Source: RGIG1995 sp045652425
Lineage (GTDB): Bacteria > Bacillota > Clostridia > Oscillospirales > CAG-272
NCBI GenBank assembly: GCA_045652425.1
Contig: JAZRUG010000027.1
Span: 1 to 64,000 of the forward strand
Direction: 5' to 3'
Length of the DNA: 64,000 nucleotides
The position numbers were made by a program, and so were the translations under genes. The notes beneath the pieces were generated by a model that saw only the letters and a list, made by a program, of their open reading frames with translations, searched no databases and was not told the origin of the DNA. Below are positions 7,241-16,892 of the stretch, piece after piece (the stretch's first letter is position 1; each line of letters begins with the position of its first letter).

Positions 7241-9154
7241 TTATACATAGTTATCTTTTTTCTTGAAATTATTTTTGTTTGTTTTATTATTCTTTTTGTC
7301 CGAATAATTCTTCTTCGAAACAGTAGAACGGTTATCTTTTTTTAACTTATTCTTGTTCGAAGGCGGAACAAGGCAATCTTTTGTGAATCCGATAAGGTCT
7401 GTTCTGCCGCATTTTTCCAAAGCAGTTCTTACAAGCTCATAATTCTCTTTTCTGTTCCACTGAAGGAGTGCTCTTTGCATCCTCTTTTCTTCATAATCCT
7501 TTGCAACATAAACAGACTTGCTTGTAAAAGGATCAATTCCTGTATAATACATAACCGTAGAAGCTGTACCCGGAGTTGGATAGAAGTCCTGCACTTGCTC
7601 CGGCGAATATCCGCTTTTCTTCAAATAAACTGCTAATTCAACCGCATCGCTCAATGTGCTTCCCGGGTGGCTCGACATAAGATAAGGCACAAGATATTGC
7701 TCTTTTCCTATACTCTTCGTTATTTCAAAAAAGCGTCTTCTAAATGCTTCATATACAGAAAAATCGGGTTTGCCCATCATCCTCAAAACTCTTGATGAGC
7801 AATGCTCGGGAGCGACTTTCAACTGTCCGCTCACATGATCTCTTACAAGCTTTTTAAAGAAACTGTTATCTTTATCAAGCATAAGATAATCAAATCTTAT
7901 TCCCGAACGTATAAACACTTTCTTCACACCGTCAATCTTTTCTATTTTGCTTAACAAATCAAGATATTCCGTATGGCTTACCTTCAAGTTTTTGCATGGT
8001 GTAGGCGCTAAACACTTCTTATTCTTGCAAACGCCGTGTTCTTTTTGTTGTTGGCAAGAGGGATATCTGAAATTAGCGGTAGGTCCGCCAACATCGTGAA
8101 TATAGCCCTTGAATCCGTCCATTTTTGTAATCTTTTTCGCCTCTTCAAGCACCGACTCCGAACTTCTTGAACGAACGCTTCTACCTTGGTGAAAAGCTAT
8201 TGCACAAAAGTTACATGCACCAAAGCAGCCTCTGTTGTGAGTTATCGAAAATTCAACCTCATTTATACCGGGCACTCCTCCGACTTCTTCGTACTTCGGG
8301 TGATATGCTCTGGTGAAAGGCAGCGCATAAACCTTATCAAGCTCTTCCCTCTCCAGAGGAGGCATAGGCGGGTTTTGAACAAGCATCTTTCCGTCGTAGT
8401 ATTCAACAACAGCCTTACCGTTTATATAATCATTCTCTTTGTATTGGAGAGAAAATGCGTTTGCGTACTTTTTCTTATCTTCTTTCAGTTCATTAAAATC
8501 AAATCCGCCCGCGCACTCGAAATGTATATCTTCGTCAGCTTTGCATACGTATGCCGTACCCCTGACATCACGTATCTTCTTTACAGGAACGCCTTTATCA
8601 AGAAGCTCTGCAATACGTAAAACAGACTTTTCGCCCATACCGTATGATAAAATATCTGCTCTTGAATCAACGAGAACAGAACGTCTTATCTTATCATCCC
8701 AATAGTCATAATGAGCAAAACGGCGCAAGGAAGCCTCGAGTCCGCCTATAATTATCGGAATATCGCCATAAGCTTCTCTTATTCTGTTACAGTAAACTAT
8801 AACTGCTCTATCGGGTCTGTTACCCATCTTTCCGCCCGCAGAATAGTAGTCATAAGATCTTTTCTTTTTTGAAGCAGTGTAATGAGCCACCATGGAATCG
8901 ATATTACCGCTTGTAACAAGAAATCCAAGTCTTGGTCTGCCATACTCTTTAAAACTTTCTGCAGTTTTATAATCAGGTTGAGAAAGAATAGCAACCTTAA
9001 AACCAGCATTTTCAAGAACACGCGAAATAATAGCAACACCAAATGATGGGTGGTCAACGTAAGCATCTCCTGTTACGTAAACAAAATCCGGCTGTCCCCA
9101 GCCCTTTGATTGCATCTCATATTTAGTTGTAGGCAAAAATCTATTTATATCCAT
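7241..9154 (-). CDS. ygiQ: YgiQ family radical SAM protein
   Basis: A 637-aa radical SAM enzyme of the YgiQ family (UPF0313), of unknown reaction. The cluster motif is RGCFGACNFCAI (CxxxCxxC, about residues 310-317), ligating a [4Fe-4S] cluster that cleaves SAM. A further cysteine run, CQQQKEHGVCKNKKCLAPTPC divided over residues of about 365-388, is typical of the family and may hold a second metal. The N-terminus FLPTTKYEM and the VTGDAYVDHPSFG region fit. The last 50 residues are lysine/asparagine-rich and probably disordered. It lies just behind infB, separated by the hairpin at 9168-9205. Confidence 0.92.
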   Translation of the reverse strand: MDINRFLPTTKYEMQSKGWGQPDFVYVTGDAYVDHPSFGVAIISRVLENAGFKVAILSQPDYKTAESFKEYGRPRLGFLVTSGNIDSMVAHYTASKKKRSYDYYSAGGKMGNRPDRAVIVYCNRIREAYGDIPIIIGGLEASLRRFAHYDYWDDKIRRSVLVDSRADILSYGMGEKSVLRIAELLDKGVPVKKIRDVRGTAYVCKADEDIHFECAGGFDFNELKEDKKKYANAFSLQYKENDYINGKAVVEYYDGKMLVQNPPMPPLEREELDKVYALPFTRAYHPKYEEVGGVPGINEVEFSITHNRGCFGACNFCAIAFHQGRSVRSRSSESVLEEAKKITKMDGFKGYIHDVGGPTANFRYPSCQQQKEHGVCKNKKCLAPTPCKNLKVSHTEYLDLLSKIEKIDGVKKVFIRSGIRFDYLMLDKDNSFFKKLVRDHVSGQLKVAPEHCSSRVLRMMGKPDFSVYEAFRRRFFEITKSIGKEQYLVPYLMSSHPGSTLSDAVELAVYLKKSGYSPEQVQDFYPTPGTASTVMYYTGIDPFTSKSVYVAKDYEEKRMQRALLQWNRKENYELVRTALEKCGRTDLIGFTKDCLVPPSNKNKLKKDNRSTVSKKNYSDKKNNKTNKNNFKKKDNYV

Positions 9155-9167
9155 ACAATTTACCCTA

Positions 9168-9205
9168 AAATGAGCTGTATCGTGTATAGATGATACAGCT
9201 CATTT
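9168..9205 (-). terminator. Hairpin between infB and ygiQ
   Basis: A perfect 14-bp stem (9168-9181 with 9192-9205, 10-nt loop) follows the infB stop on the minus strand. The T tract after it is short (TTTTAGGG), so it may only partly terminate or may protect the infB mRNA end. Confidence 0.6.
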
Positions 9206-9214
9206 GATTTTATT

Positions 9215-11791
9215 TTACTTCTTAACTTCAACCATTTCAAAGGCTTCGAGAATATCGCCTTCTTTAATATCATTGAACTTTTCAAGACCTACGCCACATT
9301 CGAAGCCTTGCATAACTTCTTTTGCGTCATCCTTAAATCTCTTCAAGGAGCTAATCTTGTCTTCGAATATGATTACACCGTCACGTACAACGCGAATCTG
9401 GCTGTTTCTTGTAATCTTACCATCCTGAACATAAGAACCCGCAATAGTTCCAACCTTGGGAACATGGATAGTCTGACGGACCTCTGCGTGTCCGAGTACT
9501 TCTTCCTTGAATTCGGGAGCAAGCATACCCTTCATAGCAGCTTCGATTTCTTCGATACACTCGTAAATAATACGATACGTACGAATTTCAACTTCCTGTC
9601 TTTCCGCGGAGTCAATAGCCTTCTTGTCGGGACGAACGTGGAAACCTATAATAAGAGCGTTAGATGCTGCAGCAAGCATAACGTCGCCTTCTGTAATACC
9701 GCCTGCAGCAGTATGAATAACGTTAACTCTAACTTCGTTGTTCGAAAGTTTTTCAAGAGACTGCTTAACAGCTTCAGCACTACCGTTAACGTCAGCCTTA
9801 ACGATAATATTAAGGTCTTTCGTTCCTTCGCTGATTTGAGCAAAGAGATCGTCAAGAGAGACCTTTGCATTAGCCTTAAATGCAGCTTCTTTCTGTTTAG
9901 TCTTTCTCTGGTCAGCAAGTGTACGAGCCATTCTTTCGTCTTCGACTGCGTTGAATTCATCACCTGATTCGGGAACTTCTGCCAAACCTACTATTTCAAC
10001 GGGAACAGAGGGACCGGCAGTCTTTACATTCTTACCCTTATCATCAAGCATAGCTCTTACGTGACCTACTGCAGTACCCGCGATAACAACGTCACCAACT
10101 TTAAGTGTACCTGTCTGAACAAGAACGGTAGCAACAGGACCTCTGCCTCTGTCAAGTTTAGATTCAATAACAATACCTTTAGCACGTCTGTTGGGGTTAG
10201 CTTTGAGTTCTTTAACTTCCGCAACAAGCAATACATTTTCAAGAAGGTCGTCAATACCCATCTTTGTCAAAGCGGAAACGGGTACGCATATAACGTCGCC
10301 GCCCCATTCTTCGGGAACGAGCTCATACTGTGTGAGGTTTTGTTTAATATTATCGGGATCGGCACCGGGTTTATCCATTTTGTTTATTGCAACTATTATT
10401 TCAATTCCGGCTGCTTTCGCATGGTTAATAGCTTCTACAGTCTGAGGCATAATACCGTCATCTGCCGCTACAACAAGAATAGCAATATCCGTTGCCATAG
10501 CACCTCTTGCACGCATTGCGGTAAACGCTTCGTGTCCGGGGGTATCAAGGAACGTAATATCTTGGTCGTGAACGTTAACTCTGTAAGCACCGATATGCTG
10601 TGTAATACCGCCTGCTTCCCCGGCAGTTACATTTGCGTGACGGATAGCATCAAGAAGCGATGTTTTACCGTGGTCAACGTGTCCCATTACACAAACAACA
10701 GGGGCTCTCTTCACGAGATTTTCTTCGTTGTCCTCTTTTTCGTCAAAGAGTTTTTCTTCAATTGTTACAACTACTTCTTTTGAAACTTTAATTCCGAGTT
10801 CATCAGCAACCAAGAATGCCGTATCATAGTCAATAATCTGGTTAACTGACGCCATAATACCGAGCTTCATGAGTCTCTTAATAGTTTCAGCCGCTGTAAC
10901 TTTCATTCTTACAGCAAGATCACCAACCGAAATCTCGTCGGGAACTGTAATCTGAAGCTGAAGTTTCTTTGCTCTCTCGAGTTCTTCTTTTTTTATCTTT
11001 TCAAGAGCAAGTTTTTCTTTATCTTTATTCTTGTCAAATTTGCTGTTATTGTTCTGCTTCTTAACCTTTTTGCGCTCATTAGCATAATTCATCTTGGGAT
11101 CATGAACGAAAGTTTCAAGTCTTTCATCATACTTCGAAAGGTCAACGTGAGTTCCTCTTGTATCAACAACTCTCGTACCTGCAACGTGATTGCTTTGTCT
11201 TACAGCATCGGGCGCATCAGGAAGAACTCTTTCAACCTTAAGTTCCTGTCTGTGCTGTCTCTGCTGCGCAGGCTGTTTCTTTTGCTCTTTCTTTTTGTTT
11301 GCAGAATCTTTCTGCTGATTATTTTGAGCAACATTATTAGGCTTTATATTAGGTTGCTGTTGAGCTTCGGGCTTCTTTTCGACCTTTGCAGTTTCCTGCT
11401 TTTGAGGCTTTTGCTCGGCAGTCTTTTTAGCTTCAACCTTCTTTTCAGGCTTTTGCTCAACTTTCTTTTCCGGAACAGGTTCAGCCTTCTTTTCCGGAAC
11501 CTTAACCTCATCTTTGACTTCGGCCTCAGGCTGTTCTTTTTCAACAACGGGAGCCTCTGCTTTTTTAGGTTCTTTTATCTTAAGTTCACCGTCAATATAT
11601 TTTCCGATTCCTTCAAACTGAACCTTATTTGTAAGATGATTAAAAATTATTCCGAATTCATCGGGAGTAAGAACCGCCATATGAGTTCTTCCGGTCAAGC
11701 CGTAAGAATCAAGAAGTTCAATCAACTCCTTGCTCTTTACATCAAAATCCTTTGCTATATTACTAATACGGTATTTTTGATTTGATAACAT
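9215..11791 (-). CDS. infB: Translation initiation factor IF-2
   Basis: IF-2 is the GTPase that brings fMet-tRNA to the 30S subunit. The 858-aa protein has an N-terminal IF2N domain (NQKYRISNIAKDF), a long lysine/glutamate/alanine-rich repetitive linker (about 70-270), a second IF2N segment, the G domain with GHVDHGKTSLLDAIR, DTPGHEAF and NKMDKPGADP, and the C-terminal beta-barrel domains ending EAFEMVEVKK. It is the last gene of rimP-nusA-ylxR-ylxQ-infB, a conserved translation/transcription operon. Confidence 0.98.
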   Translation of the reverse strand: MLSNQKYRISNIAKDFDVKSKELIELLDSYGLTGRTHMAVLTPDEFGIIFNHLTNKVQFEGIGKYIDGELKIKEPKKAEAPVVEKEQPEAEVKDEVKVPEKKAEPVPEKKVEQKPEKKVEAKKTAEQKPQKQETAKVEKKPEAQQQPNIKPNNVAQNNQQKDSANKKKEQKKQPAQQRQHRQELKVERVLPDAPDAVRQSNHVAGTRVVDTRGTHVDLSKYDERLETFVHDPKMNYANERKKVKKQNNNSKFDKNKDKEKLALEKIKKEELERAKKLQLQITVPDEISVGDLAVRMKVTAAETIKRLMKLGIMASVNQIIDYDTAFLVADELGIKVSKEVVVTIEEKLFDEKEDNEENLVKRAPVVCVMGHVDHGKTSLLDAIRHANVTAGEAGGITQHIGAYRVNVHDQDITFLDTPGHEAFTAMRARGAMATDIAILVVAADDGIMPQTVEAINHAKAAGIEIIVAINKMDKPGADPDNIKQNLTQYELVPEEWGGDVICVPVSALTKMGIDDLLENVLLVAEVKELKANPNRRAKGIVIESKLDRGRGPVATVLVQTGTLKVGDVVIAGTAVGHVRAMLDDKGKNVKTAGPSVPVEIVGLAEVPESGDEFNAVEDERMARTLADQRKTKQKEAAFKANAKVSLDDLFAQISEGTKDLNIIVKADVNGSAEAVKQSLEKLSNNEVRVNVIHTAAGGITEGDVMLAAASNALIIGFHVRPDKKAIDSAERQEVEIRTYRIIYECIEEIEAAMKGMLAPEFKEEVLGHAEVRQTIHVPKVGTIAGSYVQDGKITRNSQIRVVRDGVIIFEDKISSLKRFKDDAKEVMQGFECGVGLEKFNDIKEGDILEAFEMVEVKK

Positions 11792-11803
11792 ATAAGCACC
11801 TCT

Positions 11804-12112
11804 TTAAACCAGCTTTTTGATCGCTTCTGAAAAATTTCGATCAAGAATTGCTACGGAAGAAGTTAAACAACTCTTTCCGACAGCATTGGAAATCTCATCC
11901 TGTGTGCGCTGTAATTGAATATATTCTGTTTCATAATATTCACAACAGTTCACAAGTTTCTTTAATGTATTCTGCGATACGTCGGAGGCTATAAGTACGA
12001 GTTTTACGCCTTTATTCGCCTTAATTTTTTCTGTTACGATTTCGGTCCCCGTAACAAGTTTTCGTGCACGGGCAGCCAACCCCATCATTCCAAGCAATTT
12101 ATCATTACTCAT
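11804..12112 (-). CDS. ylxQ: L7Ae-family ribosomal-type protein YlxQ
   Basis: A 102-aa RNA-binding protein of the L7Ae/L30e family, which recognises kink-turns. MMGLAARARKLVTGTE and LVLIASDVSQNTLKKL are characteristic. The ATG at 12112 overlaps the ylxR stop in the string ATGAGTAA, giving an 8-nt overlap and probable coupling. An ORF reading further upstream is only the shadow of ylxR. It sits between ylxR and infB as in Bacillus. Confidence 0.93.
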   Translation of the reverse strand: MSNDKLLGMMGLAARARKLVTGTEIVTEKIKANKGVKLVLIASDVSQNTLKKLVNCCEYYETEYIQLQRTQDEISNAVGKSCLTSSVAILDRNFSEAIKKLV

Positions 12113-12386
12113 TTTCGGAAAGCTCGCTTTCCAATGCATCGTAAACCCCCTCGGGTATTTCACATTCAAGACTGCGTTCAAAACGCTTGGCTTTTCTTGC
12201 CTTCTTGAAACACTGAACGCTTCTGCACACATAAGCTCCACGTCCCGATTTCTTACCCGTAAAATCGAGCGATACACTTCCGTCGGGGGCTCTTACCACC
12301 CTCAACAAATCGGGTTTTGGAAAAGACATTCCACACCCCGAGCATCTTCTTTCGGGAATTTTCTTTTTAGGTAACGGCTGTCCCAT
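12105..12386 (-). CDS. rnpM: YlxR/RnpM RNA-binding protein (DUF448)
   Basis: A 93-aa DUF448 protein. The Bacillus homologue has been reported to bind and modulate RNase P. The family signature is complete: RRCSGCGMSFPKPDLLRVV with its CxxC pair and the GRGAYVCRSVQCFKKA loop. It lies between nusA and ylxQ in the standard order and overlaps ylxQ by 8 nt. Confidence 0.93.
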   Translation of the reverse strand: MGQPLPKKKIPERRCSGCGMSFPKPDLLRVVRAPDGSVSLDFTGKKSGRGAYVCRSVQCFKKARKAKRFERSLECEIPEGVYDALESELSENE

Positions 12387-12408
12387 TATATTCCTCCGAA
12401 TATTGTAA

Positions 12409-13437
12409 TTAAAGTTCTGTCTTAATATCGATCTTAAAGCCTGTGAGTCTTACTGCAAGACGGGCATTCTGACCTTCCTTACCAATAGCAAGAGATAACT
12501 GGTCATCATCAACAAGCACTCTGCAAGAACGTTCTCCGTCAACGATAACCTGACGTACATTTGCAGGCGAAAGCGCTTCTTTGATATAATCTTCAACGTT
12601 TTCGCTATACTTAATTATATCTATTTTTTCACCGCCGAGTTCTTCAACGATTCCGGAAATTCTCATTCCTCGATTACCGATACAAGCACCAATAGGATCT
12701 ACGTTTTCATCTCTTGACATAACTGCAATCTTGGTTCTTGAACCAGCTTCTCTTGATACACCCTTTATAATAACTGTACCATCCTGGATTTCAGGAACTT
12801 CCATCTCAAAAAGTCTCTTAACCATTCCGGGGTGTGTTCTTGAAAGAGTAACCAAAGGACCGTATGATTCTTTTCTTACTTCGGTAACAAATACCTTTAT
12901 ACGAGCCCCGTCAGCAAATCTTTCGCCGGGTATAAGCTCGGATTTCAAAATCTTTGCAATGCTTGTTCCGGTATCAACGATAACATCGCCGGTTTCGGCA
13001 TCAGTTCTTTGTACAACAGCAGAAATAATCTCTTCTTTTTTGTCTTCGTATTCTCTAACTCTTATGCTTCTCTCTGCTTCGCGGATACCCTGAATAATAA
13101 CCTGTTTAGCAGTTGTAGCACTGAGTCTTCTGAAGTTCTTGGGATCAAGCTTTACTTCAGCAACCCCACCGATAGCTGATCTCTTGCTTATCTTCTTTGC
13201 ATCTTCAAGAGAGATCTGTAAAGTCGGATCTTCAACAATCTCAACAATATCCTTTACAGCATATACCTTCATATCTTTCTTTGCGGGGTCAAGAACAACC
13301 TTTACATTGCTGTTTCCTCCCTGTTCTCTCTTAAATGCGGACACAAGGGCAGCTTCTACTCTTTCGAGCATATAATCTTTCGGAATACCCTTTTCTTTTT
13401 CAAGCAAATCGAGAGCGTTAAAAAATTCCGTATTCAT
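12409..13437 (-). CDS. nusA: Transcription termination/antitermination protein NusA
   Basis: NusA binds RNA polymerase and modulates pausing and termination. The 342-aa protein has the N-terminal polymerase-binding domain, an S1 domain (about 130-200) and two KH domains with DPIGACIGNRGMRI and LSLAIGKEGQNARLAVRLTG. It is a short Firmicutes NusA without the acidic C-terminal repeats of proteobacteria. It follows rimP by about 76 nt. Confidence 0.97.
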   Translation of the reverse strand: MNTEFFNALDLLEKEKGIPKDYMLERVEAALVSAFKREQGGNSNVKVVLDPAKKDMKVYAVKDIVEIVEDPTLQISLEDAKKISKRSAIGGVAEVKLDPKNFRRLSATTAKQVIIQGIREAERSIRVREYEDKKEEIISAVVQRTDAETGDVIVDTGTSIAKILKSELIPGERFADGARIKVFVTEVRKESYGPLVTLSRTHPGMVKRLFEMEVPEIQDGTVIIKGVSREAGSRTKIAVMSRDENVDPIGACIGNRGMRISGIVEELGGEKIDIIKYSENVEDYIKEALSPANVRQVIVDGERSCRVLVDDDQLSLAIGKEGQNARLAVRLTGFKIDIKTEL

Positions 13438-13513
13438 CTTTCTTTAACTTGCCGTACGCAAAACGCCGCGGCAGTATCCTCCATATATATTTAATCTATT
13501 TATTTTTCTATAA

Positions 13514-14002
13514 TCAATCAAAATCGTAAACGGTTTTGATTTTTGACACCAAGCTCTTTTCAAGAACAATAGCATTTCCGTTTTCGTTGATAGTAAACTC
13601 GTGATTATCTTCGTCATAACCTGCAAGAATACCTTTAATGGATTTTCTTCCTTCAAATGCAGTAAACAATTTCACCTCGACATCCCAGCCGATACACGCC
13701 TTGTAGTGCATAGGATTTTTTAAGTCGCGCTCAATTCCGGGAGAAGATACCTCAAGTCTGTATGAACCTTCTATGGGATCAGCTTCATCAAGCATAGGAC
13801 TGATTTCCATATGAACTTTTTCACAGTCATTTATGTTGATTCCCTCTTCATTGTCAAGAGTAATTCTAAGAAACCACTCAGCGCCCTCTTTTACATACTC
13901 AACATCCCACAAAATATAACCCAAGCCTTCAATTGTGGATTCAAGAAGTTCCTTTACTCTGCCCGCAATATTTTTTGCAGGCTTTTTATTTTCATTCGCC
14001 AT
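13514..14002 (-). CDS. rimP: Ribosome maturation factor RimP
   Basis: RimP (162 aa) helps 30S assembly. The N-terminal domain GYILWDVEYVKEGAEWFLRITLD, with its strand-helix pattern, the motif INDCEKVHMEISPMLDE and YRLEVSSPGIERDLK are all typical. The start is ATG 14002 behind AAAGGATGAAAGT; the longer frame begins at a TTG without a site. It is the first gene of the rimP-nusA-infB operon. Confidence 0.95.
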   Translation of the reverse strand: MANENKKPAKNIAGRVKELLESTIEGLGYILWDVEYVKEGAEWFLRITLDNEEGININDCEKVHMEISPMLDEADPIEGSYRLEVSSPGIERDLKNPMHYKACIGWDVEVKLFTAFEGRKSIKGILAGYDEDNHEFTINENGNAIVLEKSLVSKIKTVYDFD

Positions 14003-14058
14003 ACTTTCATCCTTTTTTAAAAGATTTTTCGGGGACAAAAAACACCCCTACATAAAAT

Positions 14059-14088
14059 TTAGAAGAGTGGCAAAAACCACTCTTCTAA
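14059..14088 (-). terminator. Leader hairpin / terminator before rimP
   Basis: A 12-bp stem (14059-14070 with 14077-14088, 6-nt loop) is followed on the minus strand by AATTTTATG. It can end the transcript of the upstream lipoprotein gene, but it also lies only about 6 nt after the predicted start of the rimP transcript, so it is likewise a 5' leader hairpin of that operon. Confidence 0.7.
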
Positions 14089-14100
14089 CCTTACTTTATT

Positions 14101-14129
14101 AGTATAACACACTTCATCTTAAAATGCAA
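14101..14129 (-). promoter_or_regulatory. Promoter of the rimP-nusA-infB operon
   Basis: TTGCAT (14124-14129) and TATACT (14101-14106) on the minus strand are 17 nt apart. Confidence 0.75.
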
Positions 14130-14159
14130 TAGTTTTTTTATAATTTTCAAAAAACCGTA

Positions 14160-15248
14160 TCAGTACCGCATCAAAGGAGCCTTTTCAATGGAAAAATCCG
14201 CCAAAGCCTCGTCGTAAACAGTTACACTCTTTACGAGCTCTGACATAAAAGCATTAAAATCAGCTTCTTCGCAATAATCAACGATATTCTCGAACATATC
14301 CTTATAACTTTCGTCAACATATGGCTTTTCTGTCAATTCATTGCGTTTTACAATGCAGATAGCGCCGTCCTTTTCAATCTTCTTTACATCGCCAATATTC
14401 ATTTTACTTACCGCCAAATAAATATCGGAATCAAATGAATCAATATCATTTGCAGAAATAAAATAACCAAGCTCATACTTGTTTCCGTCGGGATATTCAT
14501 TATACTGCTTCTTAAGTTCAGCAAAATCCTCCCCCGCCTCCGCTTTCTTATATATATCTTCCGCAAGAGATTTCTTATTTGCCTTTTGTTCGTCGGTAAG
14601 GGAAATCTTTTCGTACGTTTCGGTAGATTGATTAAAAATCAGATTACCGTTCTCGTCTTTCTTATACTCAAAAGAATCATAAACAAAGATTATATCTATT
14701 CTGGAATAATTCTCTTTATAAAATCTATCCAATGCTTCGTCGTCAATCGCTCTTGTACCACCATCGGCATACAATGCTTCGTAAACCTTTGAGGCTTTCA
14801 AATCAATGTTATATATATCTTTGAGAATGTTCACATTTATACCAAAGTTTGCAAGCATAGAATTCAACTCACTCTTCGAGCCGTAAGACGTAAGTAAGTC
14901 ATTTATTGCCGTATCAATCTCATTTTTCTCCTCGGCAGAAACTTTAAGCTTCATGTCATCAAACAAACTCATACAAACAAGATTAACCTTAACGTTAAAA
15001 TCTACTATTTCTTTTAGCTTTTCTGCATAAGTTCCACCGTCAGCATACTCTGTCTTCCAATAATCTTCCGTATCATTCGAAGAAGAAACATACCCTGACT
15101 TTATCTGTGACAACCAATAAGAATACATATTCGTCGTTATACGGCAACCGTCATACTCCATAGCCGTCTTCTGTTTTGCACACGACACCACAACACTCAC
15201 TGTCATCAATGCAGAAAGAACCAAAGATAAAAATCTTATTTTTCTCAT
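14160..15248 (-). CDS. Foldase-like lipoprotein (SurA/PrsA type peptidyl-prolyl isomerase)
   Basis: A 362-aa lipoprotein with signal peptide and lipobox VVSC near residue 23. It has a SurA-type helical N-terminal region and a C-terminal parvulin-like segment (about 190-310) with IIFVYDSFEYKK, LAEDIYKKAEAGEDFAEL, and GYFISANDIDSFDSDIYLAV split by normal turns. Such proteins assist folding of exported proteins outside the membrane. Similarity in the rotamase part is weak, so isomerase activity is uncertain. Start ATG 15248 follows ACGGAGAAGTAT; the upstream TTG has no site. Confidence 0.72.
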   Translation of the reverse strand: MRKIRFLSLVLSALMTVSVVVSCAKQKTAMEYDGCRITTNMYSYWLSQIKSGYVSSSNDTEDYWKTEYADGGTYAEKLKEIVDFNVKVNLVCMSLFDDMKLKVSAEEKNEIDTAINDLLTSYGSKSELNSMLANFGINVNILKDIYNIDLKASKVYEALYADGGTRAIDDEALDRFYKENYSRIDIIFVYDSFEYKKDENGNLIFNQSTETYEKISLTDEQKANKKSLAEDIYKKAEAGEDFAELKKQYNEYPDGNKYELGYFISANDIDSFDSDIYLAVSKMNIGDVKKIEKDGAICIVKRNELTEKPYVDESYKDMFENIVDYCEEADFNAFMSELVKSVTVYDEALADFSIEKAPLMRY

Positions 15249-15284
15249 ATACTTCTCCGTAAAAATCAAACGTTTACATTACTA

Positions 15285-16757
15285 TTATCTTTTTGAAACG
15301 TCTCCCATTTCCGAACCACACTCAATTTCATCGATATTGATAGACTTATTGTGCAAAATAGGATCCCATTCTACTTTTCTAAACATAGCTATAATCATAG
15401 AAAGACGACCGATAATATCAAAAATCGGGAACGTAAGACAAAACCATATTTTTCTGTATAGCTTTATCTTCTTTATACGCTTATGCTCAACTACATAAAT
15501 ATATACTGCAGTAATTATTCCCGAAACATATGAGGTTATAGTCCATGTAAACATAAAGAATGACAGCCAAAGAGCCGCACTCAATGCGCTTTCATACGAA
15601 GGGGATATATCAAGCCATCTGAATAAGTCTTTCCAATCAAGAGCCCAATTTATAATGCCGGGAATCTTAAACCTAACTATATAACCCGCAGCGCCGACAC
15701 CAAATACCTTACCCGCTTTTACTATCAGAATGACACGCAAAATATAAAGTATCACTTTTCTAACAGAAGACACGAGAGAGTTCGGGAAAACTACGGTCAA
15801 CATATCAAAAGACATAAAACGAAGTCTTATATTATCATAAATCTTTTTCCACAGCGGCTTGTCAACAGGTTGACCGTCAGGTGTTTTATTAGCCATTCCG
15901 CCCGTAACAAAGATATGGCTCAAAAGCTGTGGCCCAGTTTCAGCAAATGCCTGCAAATGTCCCTTTGCCCATCTTATTCTCTGACGCATTACCGTTTTCA
16001 TATCTACAGGCTGCTCATCATAAAACTCGGCTTCGTTGTTATAAGAAATTTTATATCCTTTTGCAACTGCATCTGCGCAAAATGCTCTGTCTTCTGTAAG
16101 ACTTGTATAATTCCAACCATCTTTTAACAATTCGTTCGCAAAAAGGAATCCGGTTCCTTGTATTCTCGTTGCAAAATGGAACAACGAACGCGCACGGTGT
16201 TCATTTCTTACAGTTCTAAGCCAATGAACTCCATAAGATGCCGAAATCCAATTATCGTCAAAATTCTTGGTGTTTCTGTATGACGTAACAATCTTTTCAC
16301 CGGCATCAAATGCGTTATTCATATGAGACATATAATCGTGCTTCAAAAGGTTATCTGCATCAAAGATTAAATATCCCTCATAGTTTTCTATTCCATAGTC
16401 CTTGCGTATATTTTCTACGAGAAACTGCAAGGCATATCCCTTGGTACAATGTTTCTTATCAAACCTTTCATAACAAACAGCACCGTAACTTCTTGCAACC
16501 TCAGCCGTATTGTCGGTACAGTTATCAGCTACCACAAAAATATCAATCAATTCGGAAGGATAGTCCTGTTTTCTGATACTGTCAACAAGATTACCTATAA
16601 CCGACTCCTCATTTCTTGCGGCAACAAGAATCGCATATTTATGATAATTGTTTGATTTTTTAAATTTCCTCGTAAAAAATACGCCTGTTACTTTATATAT
16701 ATTCCTAAAAAGATATAGTTTAGATATTAATCCCCAAATCCAATTAACTGCCGTCAT
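15285..16757 (-). CDS. Membrane glycosyltransferase, family 2
   Basis: A processive-type GT2 enzyme. AILVAARNEESVIGNLVDSI begins the nucleotide-sugar fold, FDADN is the DxD metal motif, TED and RQRIRWAKGH (the QxxRW motif) mark an inverting polysaccharide-type synthase. Several membrane segments follow (about 330-470). The product is unknown. The start is uncertain: TTG 16808 coincides with the predicted transcript start, ATG 16757 is far from any site, and a good AAGGAGGAGA site sits 8 nt before an ACG codon at 16784, as if an ATG had been lost there. The promoter candidate is TTGAAT-17-TAATAT around 16821-16849. Confidence 0.85.
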   Translation of the reverse strand: MTAVNWIWGLISKLYLFRNIYKVTGVFFTRKFKKSNNYHKYAILVAARNEESVIGNLVDSIRKQDYPSELIDIFVVADNCTDNTAEVARSYGAVCYERFDKKHCTKGYALQFLVENIRKDYGIENYEGYLIFDADNLLKHDYMSHMNNAFDAGEKIVTSYRNTKNFDDNWISASYGVHWLRTVRNEHRARSLFHFATRIQGTGFLFANELLKDGWNYTSLTEDRAFCADAVAKGYKISYNNEAEFYDEQPVDMKTVMRQRIRWAKGHLQAFAETGPQLLSHIFVTGGMANKTPDGQPVDKPLWKKIYDNIRLRFMSFDMLTVVFPNSLVSSVRKVILYILRVILIVKAGKVFGVGAAGYIVRFKIPGIINWALDWKDLFRWLDISPSYESALSAALWLSFFMFTWTITSYVSGIITAVYIYVVEHKRIKKIKLYRKIWFCLTFPIFDIIGRLSMIIAMFRKVEWDPILHNKSINIDEIECGSEMGDVSKR

Positions 16758-16892
16758 CAATGCAGTAACAATGCTAATAAACGTCGGTCTCTCCTCCTTT
16801 TTTGACAATGATAACCATTATATTACCACATTTGACAAAAAAATTCAACCTTTTTTACGTTTTTTAACAATTACAATACATTTCAAGTATAA

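Noticed and set aside
9308..11785. Several frames of 100-240 codons opposite infB
   Set aside because: Shadows of the infB coding sequence without start signals.
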